Below are positions 25,264 through 31,612 of a stretch of DNA of 64,000 nt, one piece after another. Location: positions 210,969-274,968 of the forward strand of contig NZ_KK366020.1 of assembly GCF_000686805.1 (NCBI RefSeq), written 5' to 3'. The position numbers and the translations under genes were made by a program. The notes under the pieces are model-generated. The model did no database searches. It worked only from the letters and a program-made list of their open reading frames with translations, and had not been told where the DNA came from. The DNA is from Bacillus sp. UNC41MFS5. GTDB taxonomy: Bacteria; Bacillota; Bacilli; Bacillales_B; DSM-18226. Position 1 is the first letter of the stretch, and the number at the start of each line of letters is the position of its first letter.

Positions 25264-25969
25264 CAGTCCGATGCTGATTCTTCAATTTTTTCTCCATAAT
25301 CTTAATATCATGTTGAAAGAGCGTAGTTATGATCTCTTTATCTCCATATAAAAGCAGCTGATCCCCTTCCTGTATTTTTTCGGTGTAGATATTTCCCCTT
25401 ATCTTCAATTGACCCCTTTTGATAAAAAGCACAACAAACTCTAGCCGCTCATGATCATTAAACAGTTGGTTCATTGTTTTATAGACAAGCGAAGAGTGGG
25501 TATAGATATGCAGATTGAGCAGATAATCTTTCTTTTCCGTTAAAAACACGTCTCGAATGGGCAAATCGCCGAGTTCAACATGCTGCTTCATCTCTCTATG
25601 AAATAATTTCGATAATAGGGTCTGAATGCTGGCAAGTTTTAATACCCCAAAGATAAGCAGGACGCCTCCTGCAATGTAAAAAATATGAATCATCCTTAGG
25701 TCGTCCGAAAGGAAATTACTGATCGTTGAAATAATGACCGCAAGGGAGAAGGCCCCAAATAGGATAAGGAATGTAGCGAGTTTCCGGCGAATCGGATGAC
25801 CTAAAATAAGCTCAGACTCCTCCGTCGTAAAGCCTGTTCCGGTCATCAACGAAATGACCTGAAATCTTGACACCTTTAAATTGAGTCCTGTTAAACGAAA
25901 TAAAACGACATAAATTTCGATAACCGCTGTAATGATGATGAAATAAACGAGTAAAAAAATTAAATTCAT
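25247..25969 (-). CDS. Membrane protein with TrkA-C-like ligand domain
   Basis: A 240-residue protein with three or four N-terminal transmembrane helices (residues ~1-115) and a cytoplasmic part that ends in a TrkA-C/RCK_C-like fold (IYTHSSLVYKTMNQL, then RGNIYTEKIQEGDQLLLYGDKEII). Such domains usually bind nucleotides or ions to gate transport. The start at residue M of MNLIFLL has GAGGTGG upstream. The final residues TAVTGG and the stop codon come from the CGCCAGTAA repeat cluster, suggesting the C-terminus was rewritten by a repeat. Transport substrate unknown. Confidence 0.7.
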   Translation of the reverse strand: MNLIFLLVYFIIITAVIEIYVVLFRLTGLNLKVSRFQVISLMTGTGFTTEESELILGHPIRRKLATFLILFGAFSLAVIISTISNFLSDDLRMIHIFYIAGGVLLIFGVLKLASIQTLLSKLFHREMKQHVELGDLPIRDVFLTEKKDYLLNLHIYTHSSLVYKTMNQLFNDHERLEFVVLFIKRGQLKIRGNIYTEKIQEGDQLLLYGDKEIITTLFQHDIKIMEKKLKNQHRTAVTGG

Positions 25970-25992
25970 CTTACCAGCCACCTCAAAAAATT

Positions 25993-26018
25993 AGTTGGGG
26001 TAGTCACCTACCCCAACT
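25993..26018 (-). terminator. Terminator between the two minus-strand membrane genes
   Basis: AGTTGGGGTAG-TCAC-CTACCCCAACT, 11-bp perfect stem; on the minus strand it is followed by AATTTTTTG. Confidence 0.85.
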
Positions 26019-26024
26019 GTTTTA

Positions 26025-26297
26025 TCACTGCATCTTCTCATTAAAAAACTGAACAGAGTACATCGCCCCTTCACTAACCATATTATTATCTTCTAGATCA
26101 CGAGGATGCGGGTTTCCCCCTTTTTCAATCGGGAGTTCTTCACTTTTATGGAAAGGAGTAGGTTTAATCTTACGTTTCCAGTCTCTCAGTACACTTTCCG
26201 CTTTTAGTCGGTTCGGTTTAGATGAGAGCCACATCGCCGCCGAAGCTCCCATACCAGCAGCGACAATAATCGATGTAACAGGTACCATTCGTTTCAT
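26025..26297 (-). CDS. Small membrane-anchored stress protein, unknown function
   Basis: A 90-residue protein with one N-terminal hydrophobic segment (VPVTSIIVAAGMGASAAMWL) and a basic then acidic polar tail. It is reminiscent of YtxH-type small membrane proteins, but the match is not firm. AGGAGG lies upstream and a SigB-type promoter is 70-90 bp further up, so it is probably a general-stress gene. It is divergent from the CorA-like gene, which has its own SigB-type promoter. Confidence 0.65.
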   Translation of the reverse strand: MKRMVPVTSIIVAAGMGASAAMWLSSKPNRLKAESVLRDWKRKIKPTPFHKSEELPIEKGGNPHPRDLEDNNMVSEGAMYSVQFFNEKMQ

Positions 26298-26364
26298 ATT
26301 AAAACCTCCTATTAGATTCTCTTAAAATAGGACTTTTTTAAAAAAAGTTCTATTTCTAGTAGTA

Positions 26365-26389
26365 ATACCCGCTTCCGCTTCACTCAAAC
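26365..26389 (-). promoter_or_regulatory. SigB-type promoter of the small membrane protein
   Basis: Minus strand: GTTTGA, 13 nt, GGGTAT (perfect -10). Confidence 0.8.
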
Positions 26390-26401
26390 CTTATTCTTGA
26401 A

Positions 26402-26427
26402 GTTTCATTGATTCAAGATTAGGGGAT
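26402..26427 (+). promoter_or_regulatory. SigB-type promoter of the CorA-like gene
   Basis: GTTTCA, 14 nt, GGGGAT; back-to-back with the minus-strand SigB-type promoter 12 bp away. Confidence 0.65.
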
Positions 26428-26460
26428 ATAGAAATAAAAAACATGGCGAAAGGAGATACG

Positions 26461-27396
26461 ATGGAGAAAACTAACAATTGGAAGTGGTACCAGGTTAAGA
26501 AAGATGAGGATGAGCGTATCCAACCAATTTTCGAACAAAATCGGACCGGATGCAACGAATGGCTGAATCAAGTGCGAAAAAATAAAACCAATTCCTTAAG
26601 GATAAAGCTTCTTGATTCAGGGGAAAAAGTGGTGACGGGTTCGCTTATTTATAAGCAAAATTTTGAAGAGGAAGGGGACTACAAAATTTTTCATTATTAT
26701 GTAACGGAGGATCAACTGATTACCGTCGATCTTAATTTTTCCAACTTAAAACATATCCAACCCGAACCGCTTCTTAAGCAAATAAAGAAAGCCGAAAACG
26801 CAGTTGATGGATTTTTTATGCTCCTTGGAGAACTGATGAATGAAATGTTATATGAAATCGATCAATTTGAAGAGGCGCTGAAAACACTGATCTGGAGTAT
26901 CCGAAAGAGGAATGGAACGAGTATTCTTGAAGAAATTTATATGCGCAGGCATGAGCTTTTGGTCTGGAAGAGTCTATTGATTCCGATTAACGAGTTAATC
27001 ATGGGGATTGAGGAAGTGAAACTGAATGAAGTCGGCAGGGAGGAGATTTTTATGCTTCTTGTTAAACGGATTGAACGAATGACCGTACTGCTCAACGAGT
27101 ATGAGCATGAGTTGGATTCGATTATTAATTTAGAAGAGGTCATTTCCTCCCACCGCGGCAACGAAATTATGAAAACCTTAACGGTAATCACGATTCTTTT
27201 TACCCCGATTATGGCATTTGGGGCCTTATGGGGAATGAATTTCAAGCAGATGCCTGAACTCGAATGGCGGTACGGCTATCTTCTTTCGGCTATTTTTATC
27301 GTGATCTCGACACTCCTGCTCTATGGCTATTTAAAATTTAAGGGCTGGACAGGCGATCTCTTAAAAGGAAAAAAGAAAGATTCCTATTTTAACTAA
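26461..27396 (+). CDS. CorA-family divalent cation transporter
   Basis: A 311-residue protein with the CorA layout: an alpha/beta N-terminal cytoplasmic domain, a long helical stalk (residues ~120-240) and two C-terminal helices. The first helix ends in the selectivity-filter motif WGMNF (standard GMN preserved); helix two is GYLLSAIFIVISTLLLYGYL. It likely carries magnesium or another divalent ion as a homopentamer. The ATG at 26461 has AAGGAG 5 nt upstream, better than the earlier ATG at 26443. A SigB-type promoter precedes it. Confidence 0.85.
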   Translation: MEKTNNWKWYQVKKDEDERIQPIFEQNRTGCNEWLNQVRKNKTNSLRIKLLDSGEKVVTGSLIYKQNFEEEGDYKIFHYYVTEDQLITVDLNFSNLKHIQPEPLLKQIKKAENAVDGFFMLLGELMNEMLYEIDQFEEALKTLIWSIRKRNGTSILEEIYMRRHELLVWKSLLIPINELIMGIEEVKLNEVGREEIFMLLVKRIERMTVLLNEYEHELDSIINLEEVISSHRGNEIMKTLTVITILFTPIMAFGALWGMNFKQMPELEWRYGYLLSAIFIVISTLLLYGYLKFKGWTGDLLKGKKKDSYFN

Positions 27397-27437
27397 TGAT
27401 TCGGCTTGCCCAAGGGCGGCCGGTTCTTTTCATAAGA

Positions 27438-27464
27438 ATAACGACCCTGTGGAAGGGCCGTTAT
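27438..27464. terminator. Hairpin between corA-like gene and a small minus-strand gene
   Basis: ATAACG-a-CCCT-GTGGA-AGGG-c-CGTTAT, lacking a clear T run; possible shared weak terminator. Confidence 0.45.
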
Positions 27465-27477
27465 GTTGGTTAGGCTG

Positions 27478-27645
27478 CTATTGCTGTGGATCGGGTGTTT
27501 GCTTTTCTTCCTTCTTCAGCTCGGGACCGGTTTTCTCCTCTTCCATTTCCTTGCCCAGCTTCTTTATTTCCTCTAGATTCTGTGCCATCGAACTATTGTT
27601 TTCTCTCTTTACCTTCTCATGTAACTCTCTTTTTTTAGTATCCAT
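27478..27645 (-). CDS. Small charged helical protein, SigB-type promoter
   Basis: A 55-residue soluble protein starting MDTKKRELHEKVKRENN, rich in Lys and Glu with heptad-like spacing and a Pro-containing tail. I do not recognise the family. The start has AGGAGAGG 8 nt upstream, and a near-perfect SigB-type promoter lies 29 bp before the start, which supports a real stress-induced gene. Confidence 0.65.
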   Translation of the reverse strand: MDTKKRELHEKVKRENNSSMAQNLEEIKKLGKEMEEEKTGPELKKEEKQTPDPQQ

Positions 27646-27673
27646 TTGAACACCTCTCCTTTGTAATCTTGTC

Positions 27674-27698
27674 ATACCCCGTTTTTTTTTAATGAAAC
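27674..27698 (-). promoter_or_regulatory. SigB-type promoter of the 55-residue protein
   Basis: Minus strand: GTTTCA, 13 nt, GGGTAT. Confidence 0.82.
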
Positions 27699-27762
27699 CT
27701 AACAGGTAGATAGGTAGGCTCGATAAATTTTTGAATATTTTGGTATAATTATGGGACTAGAA

Positions 27763-27809
27763 GTGGTGTCAGGCACCATGTGAATAATTCACATGGTGCC
27801 TGACACCAC
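27763..27809. repeat. Perfect 47-bp palindrome built from two GGTGCCTGACACC words
   Basis: Two 23-bp arms, GTGGTGTCAGGCACCATG plus TGAAT and its exact complement, around a single A. It lies between the 55-residue gene and the rsbV promoter, 40 bp from the -35, and could act as a terminator-like or protein-binding structure. Confidence 0.85.
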
Positions 27810-27848
27810 ACCACAACACAACACAATTGAATTTTTTTTAAAAGAAAG

Positions 27849-27873
27849 GTTTAGACTTTGAAAATAGGGGTAC
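27849..27873 (+). promoter_or_regulatory. SigB-type autoregulatory promoter of rsbV-rsbW-sigB
   Basis: GTTTAG, 13 nt, GGGTAC, ahead of rsbV. SigB is known to transcribe its own operon in Bacillus. Confidence 0.82.
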
Positions 27874-27907
27874 ATACACTATAAATCTTTCAGGGGTGAT
27901 GATGAGA

Positions 27908-28240
27908 ATGAATATAACCATAGATAAAAAACAACGAGATGAGGAAATCATGGTGCTTGTGGCGGGGGAAATTGATGCGTACACGGCACCAAAGCTTAGA
28001 GAGGAATTATTGTCGCTGGCAGAAGCGGGAAATAAGTCAATTACCGTCAATCTACAGGATGTGTCCTATTTAGATAGTACCGGTCTTGGTGTGTTTGTAG
28101 GATTGTTCAAACAGCTAAAGGAAAAGGGCGGCGAATTAAAGCTGATTCAATTATCGGATCGAATAAAACGGCTGTTTGAAATTACCGGTTTAAGTAATGT
28201 CATGAACATTTCTTCAACGACTGAGGAGGGGAGACGATGA
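27908..28240 (+). CDS. rsbV: Anti-anti-sigma factor RsbV
   Basis: A 110-residue STAS-domain protein close to B. subtilis RsbV (MNITIDKKQRD, LVAGEIDAYTAPKLRE, VSYLDSTGLGVFVGLFK). Ser57 in DSTGLG is the residue RsbW phosphorylates; unphosphorylated RsbV binds RsbW and frees SigB. The ATG at 27908 has AGGGGTG 9 nt upstream; three earlier in-frame starts overlap that site. Its end overlaps rsbW by 4 bp. Confidence 0.95.
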   Translation: MNITIDKKQRDEEIMVLVAGEIDAYTAPKLREELLSLAEAGNKSITVNLQDVSYLDSTGLGVFVGLFKQLKEKGGELKLIQLSDRIKRLFEITGLSNVMNISSTTEEGRR

Positions 28241-28719
28241 GCCAAGTGATGGATTATATCGAAATGAAGATTCCAGCCAAGCCGGAGTATGTGGGCGTGA
28301 TTCGATTGACATTATCGGGAATTGCCAGCCGGATGGGTTTTACATATGAGGAAATTGAGGATATTAAAATCGCGGTAAGTGAAGCTTGTACAAACGCTGT
28401 CCATCACGCCTATCCCAACGACGAAGTCGGAGAGGTAATTGTCGGGTTTGGAATTTATGAGGACAAGTTAGAAACGATGGTATCTGATAGTGGAAAGAGC
28501 TTTAATTTTACCCAGAAGAAAAATGAATTAGGCCCCTACACTGAAGATAGTACAGTGGAGCAACTGGCAGAGGGAGGGTTAGGGCTATATTTAATTGAAA
28601 CGCTTATGGATGAAGTGAGTGTTGCGAATCATTCTGGGGTAACGGTCTTCATGGTGAAGTATCTAAGTGGGGAGCGTGAAAATCATGACACAACCATCTC
28701 AACCCAAGAAACGAACTAG
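28237..28719 (+). CDS. rsbW: Anti-sigma-B factor and serine kinase RsbW
   Basis: A 160-residue GHKL-fold kinase. The N-box SEACTNAVHHAY, the DSGKSF block and GGLGLYLIETLMDEV (ATP lid) are visible. RsbW sequesters SigB in unstressed cells and inactivates RsbV by phosphorylation. ATGA overlap with rsbV; its end overlaps the start of sigB by 35 bp, so the three are translationally coupled. Confidence 0.95.
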   Translation: MSQVMDYIEMKIPAKPEYVGVIRLTLSGIASRMGFTYEEIEDIKIAVSEACTNAVHHAYPNDEVGEVIVGFGIYEDKLETMVSDSGKSFNFTQKKNELGPYTEDSTVEQLAEGGLGLYLIETLMDEVSVANHSGVTVFMVKYLSGERENHDTTISTQETN

Positions 28720-29479
28720 GGAAGAGATTGATGCCCTAATCATAGAGTTTCAGCAGAACGAGAGCCCACTTGCACAAACCATCTTAGTCGAACATTACAC
28801 CGCCCTGGTCGCAAGTCTTGCGCGAAAATACTCAAAAGGGAAACCGTTTCATGAGGACATTGTACAAGTAGGGATGATTGGGTTATTGGCTGCCATAAGA
28901 AGATTTGACACAGGCATTGGAAATCCATTCGAGTCGTATTTAATTCCAACTGTTATTGGGGAAATTAAACGGTTCCTCAGGGATAAAACATGGAGCGTCC
29001 ATGTACCGAGACGGATTAAAGATTTATGGCCAAAGATTAAAACGGTGGTGGACGAGCTGACCAATCAATATCAGCGCTCACCGAAAGTCAAGGAAATCGC
29101 GGATTATTTAGAGATCTCCGAAGAAGAAGTATTAGAAGCGATGGAAATGGGAAAAAGTTATCAAACAGCGTCTGTGGATCAAACGATTGAAACAGGTTCG
29201 GATGGGAGCACGTCGACGACCTTAGACATTGTCGGATCCGACGATGAGGGCTTCGAAAAAGTCGACCAAAAGCTCCTGCTCGAGAGTGCAATGCATGTTC
29301 TATCAGAACGAGAAAAGGAAATCATCCACTTCACGTTTGTCGAAAATAAAAGTCAAAGGGAAACCGGAGAGCTTTTGGGGATTTCGCAGATGCATGTGTC
29401 CCGTCTTCAAAAAAAGGCGATTGAGAAGTTACGAAAGGCACTCGCTTATGATGCTTATCAAGGGGTCAACGATGCTTGA
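28685..29479 (+). CDS. sigB: General stress sigma factor SigB
   Basis: A 264-residue sigma-70-type factor of group 3. Region 2 reads RKYSKGKPFHEDIVQVGMIGLL and RFDTGIGNPFESYLIPTVIGEIKRFLRD, with WSVHVPRR at region 3, and region 4 is LSEREKEIIHFTFVENKSQR plus the HTH GELLGISQMHVSRLQKKA. Several genes between 22 and 39 kb carry GTTT-N12-15-GGGTAT-type promoters that this protein should read. The ATG at 28685 is supported by GGGGAG about 9 nt upstream. Confidence 0.96.
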   Translation: MTQPSQPKKRTREEIDALIIEFQQNESPLAQTILVEHYTALVASLARKYSKGKPFHEDIVQVGMIGLLAAIRRFDTGIGNPFESYLIPTVIGEIKRFLRDKTWSVHVPRRIKDLWPKIKTVVDELTNQYQRSPKVKEIADYLEISEEEVLEAMEMGKSYQTASVDQTIETGSDGSTSTTLDIVGSDDEGFEKVDQKLLLESAMHVLSEREKEIIHFTFVENKSQRETGELLGISQMHVSRLQKKAIEKLRKALAYDAYQGVNDA

Positions 29480-29489
29480 ATGGATAAAA

Positions 29490-29530
29490 GGTGCCTGACA
29501 CTGGAATGTAGATAACTGGTGTCAGGCACC
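29490..29530. repeat. Inverted pair of GGTGCCTGACAC words between sigB and rsbY
   Basis: GGTGCCTGACACT (one mismatch) and GGTGTCAGGCACC form a stem over a 15-nt loop; no T run. Confidence 0.8.
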
Positions 29531-29568
29531 ATTTAAACGGAAATACGCTTAGGAAAGGGGGGAACGCT

Positions 29569-30717
29569 ATGGCCATGAAAATTGCGGTGGTTGACGATAA
29601 TCGGACCAATCTAATGATTATCGAGAAAATTCTGCGTAAGGCTGGCTATAATAGGCTGGTTCTGCTGACATCTGCCAAGGAATTATATCAATGTTTGCAA
29701 CTAGATTCGGTAAATGGCGAGGAAGTTCCGTTCGATTTAATCCTAATGGACCTGATGATGCCGGAAATTGACGGAATGGAAGCGTGTAGAACGGTTCTTG
29801 CGGATGAGAGGTATTCGGACCTGCCCATCATCTTCGTTACAGCCATGGGAGATTCCAATAAAATGGCCGAGGCGATGGATGCAGGGGCCCTCGATTATGT
29901 CCTCAAACCCATTAATAAAGTGGAGCTGCTGGCGCGGATGCGTTCCATCCTTCGATTAAAGCAAGAGAAGGACTTACGGAAGGAAAGAGATATACGGCTG
30001 CAATATGAGTTGGACCTAGCTAAGCAGGTGCAAGGAAGCATCCTTAGTGATCCGATTGAAGAAGAGGATGTTTCGATTTCGGCTATCTATAAGCCTTCCT
30101 TTGAGCTGGCTGGAGACTTGTATGCCTGGTATCCAATCAGCGAACATCGGTATGGCGTGATTTTGCTTGATATGATGGGGCATGGAATTTCATCCTCACT
30201 CGTATGTATGTACATATATTCGGCATTGAAGGATACGATTACAGGGATGTGTGATCCGGAGCGGGTCATGAGAGAACTGAATCGGCGCATGTATCAGCTG
30301 AAGATGCCCGATCATTTGATTAACTATTATTTCACCGCAATTTACCTGGTGCTCGATACAGAAAAGCAAACCATCGAGTATGTCAATGCTGGTCATCCAG
30401 CGGGAATCGCCATCGTCGATGATGAAGTGAAGCTTCTGACGGAAGGGTGCTGTGCTCTTGGATTTTTTGAAGATATCGATGTAACCAAAGGCGTTATTCC
30501 TTACAAGCAGGGAGCGCGGACGCTGCTTTTTACCGATGGGCTGTCAGAATGGCTGGAGGAGGATTATGAGGATGCGATAGCTAAGCTCATCAGCACCATA
30601 CAAGCGAAAGACATAGACAATCCTGATTCGTTCCTTCATCAGCTGCAGCCAAGTCTGGAGCCGCACAATGCCCCAAAGGACGACCTTTGCTTGGTCATGA
30701 TTTCGACGAATGCTTAA
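29569..30717 (+). CDS. rsbY: Response-regulator PP2C phosphatase RsbY
   Basis: A 382-residue protein: an N-terminal receiver domain (VVDDNRTN, phospho-acceptor Asp61 in LILMDLMMPEIDG, Lys in DYVLKPINK) joined by a coiled linker to a SpoIIE/PP2C phosphatase domain (FELAGDLYAWY, LLDMMGHGISSSLV, FTDGLSEW, KDDLCLVMI) with its metal-binding Asp residues. In B. cereus RsbY dephosphorylates RsbV and so switches SigB on; RsbK controls it. Order sigB-rsbY with rsbK and rsbM nearby matches that species' layout. AAGGGGGG lies 8 nt before the ATG. Confidence 0.93.
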   Translation: MAMKIAVVDDNRTNLMIIEKILRKAGYNRLVLLTSAKELYQCLQLDSVNGEEVPFDLILMDLMMPEIDGMEACRTVLADERYSDLPIIFVTAMGDSNKMAEAMDAGALDYVLKPINKVELLARMRSILRLKQEKDLRKERDIRLQYELDLAKQVQGSILSDPIEEEDVSISAIYKPSFELAGDLYAWYPISEHRYGVILLDMMGHGISSSLVCMYIYSALKDTITGMCDPERVMRELNRRMYQLKMPDHLINYYFTAIYLVLDTEKQTIEYVNAGHPAGIAIVDDEVKLLTEGCCALGFFEDIDVTKGVIPYKQGARTLLFTDGLSEWLEEDYEDAIAKLISTIQAKDIDNPDSFLHQLQPSLEPHNAPKDDLCLVMISTNA

Positions 30718-30726
30718 AAAATACAA

Positions 30727-30757
30727 GGGTGTCAGCGGGAAAGCTGACACCCTGTTT
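30727..30757 (+). terminator. Terminator after rsbY
   Basis: GGGTGTCAGC-GGGAAA-GCTGACACCC then TGTTT; the stem is a relative of the dispersed GGTGTCAGGCACC word. Confidence 0.7.
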
Positions 30758-30806
30758 ACTAATTGGTAGGGGTTGCTGGAAAAACTGGTGGTTGCGGAGG
30801 GGGGAT

Positions 30807-30901
30807 TAATTGTGCCTGCCCGCCTGCTTTTTGGAGGAGCCGGGAACAAATAGGTGCTAATTGTGCCCGCTCACCTGCTTTTTTGGAGGAGCCGGGAACA
30901 A
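30807..30901. repeat. Two tandem ~44-bp repeats, 52-bp period
   Basis: TAATTGTGCCTGCCCGCCTG and TAATTGTGCCCGCTCACCTG begin two units that both end GGAGGAGCCGGGAACAA. They lie in the gap between the convergent rsbY and dps genes. Confidence 0.75.
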
Positions 30902-30924
30902 TTCCCCGCCAACCAGTTCTAATT

Positions 30925-31383
30925 CTACTCGGCCAAATAGGCCTCAAGCATCCATCTGTGTTTTTCCAAGGATGTGCGAACGGCTATGAACAGATCCGCT
31001 GTCGGTTGATCCTCGTTGTCCTCGGCTAGGCTGATTCCCTCTGTCAGTTCGGTGCAGACAGTATTAAAATCATCAGCGAGGCTCTTGATCATTCCCTCAG
31101 CATTTTCGTCGCCCTCGCCTTCCTTGATGGAAGAGATTTGTAATTGTTCCTTTAAGGTCGCCGTTGGCAAAGCTCCTAGCGACAGCATTCGTTCAGCGAT
31201 GGTATCAAGATGCAGCGCCGCTTCCTTATACAATTCTTCAAATTTTGGGTGCAGTGTAAAGAAATTTTCTCCTTTAACATACCAGTGGTAGTGGTGCAGC
31301 TTCATATAAAGCACGGAAAAATTTGCGACCTGTGTGTTAAGAGTCTCTGTTACTAAGTTGTTCTTTTCTTTTACTTTTGCCAT
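30925..31383 (-). CDS. dps: Dps-family iron-storage/DNA-protection protein
   Basis: A 152-residue four-helix ferritin-like protein. The inter-subunit ferroxidase ligands of Dps are seen in LHHYHWYVKGENFFTLHPKFEELY (His, His, Asp/Glu positions) and LDTIAERM. It stores iron and shields DNA in oxidative stress. The start at 31383 is chosen because GGAGGT sits 7-8 nt upstream (the earlier ATG at 31389 is too close). A SigB-type promoter drives it, back-to-back with one for rsbK; B. cereus has a ferritin-like gene in the same place. Confidence 0.92.
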   Translation of the reverse strand: MAKVKEKNNLVTETLNTQVANFSVLYMKLHHYHWYVKGENFFTLHPKFEELYKEAALHLDTIAERMLSLGALPTATLKEQLQISSIKEGEGDENAEGMIKSLADDFNTVCTELTEGISLAEDNEDQPTADLFIAVRTSLEKHRWMLEAYLAE

Positions 31384-31426
31384 GTTCATTACCTCCGTTT
31401 GTTGGAATAGTGTTGATATCTATTCC

Positions 31427-31452
31427 TTACCCTGGACGTCATCAGTTGAAAC
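31427..31452 (-). promoter_or_regulatory. SigB-type promoter of dps
   Basis: Minus strand: GTTTCA, 14 nt, GGGTAA; 44 bp before the dps start. Confidence 0.8.
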
Positions 31453-31477
31453 CTTGAAAAAAATTTTTTCCTAGGAG

Positions 31478-31503
31478 GTTTCAAGAATAATAGATTCGGG
31501 TAA
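31478..31503 (+). promoter_or_regulatory. SigB-type promoter of rsbK-rsbM
   Basis: GTTTCA, 14 nt, GGGTAA; divergent from the dps promoter 26 bp away and about 110 bp before rsbK. Confidence 0.78.
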
Positions 31504-31612
31504 TAAGAAATGTTTAGGTGGTAATTCCCAATTTTAAATTGGGTGATACGGATATAGAGGTATGGTAGAATAAGGATATTTTAATAGACCCTTTTACAAG
31601 GAGGCGGTTACA

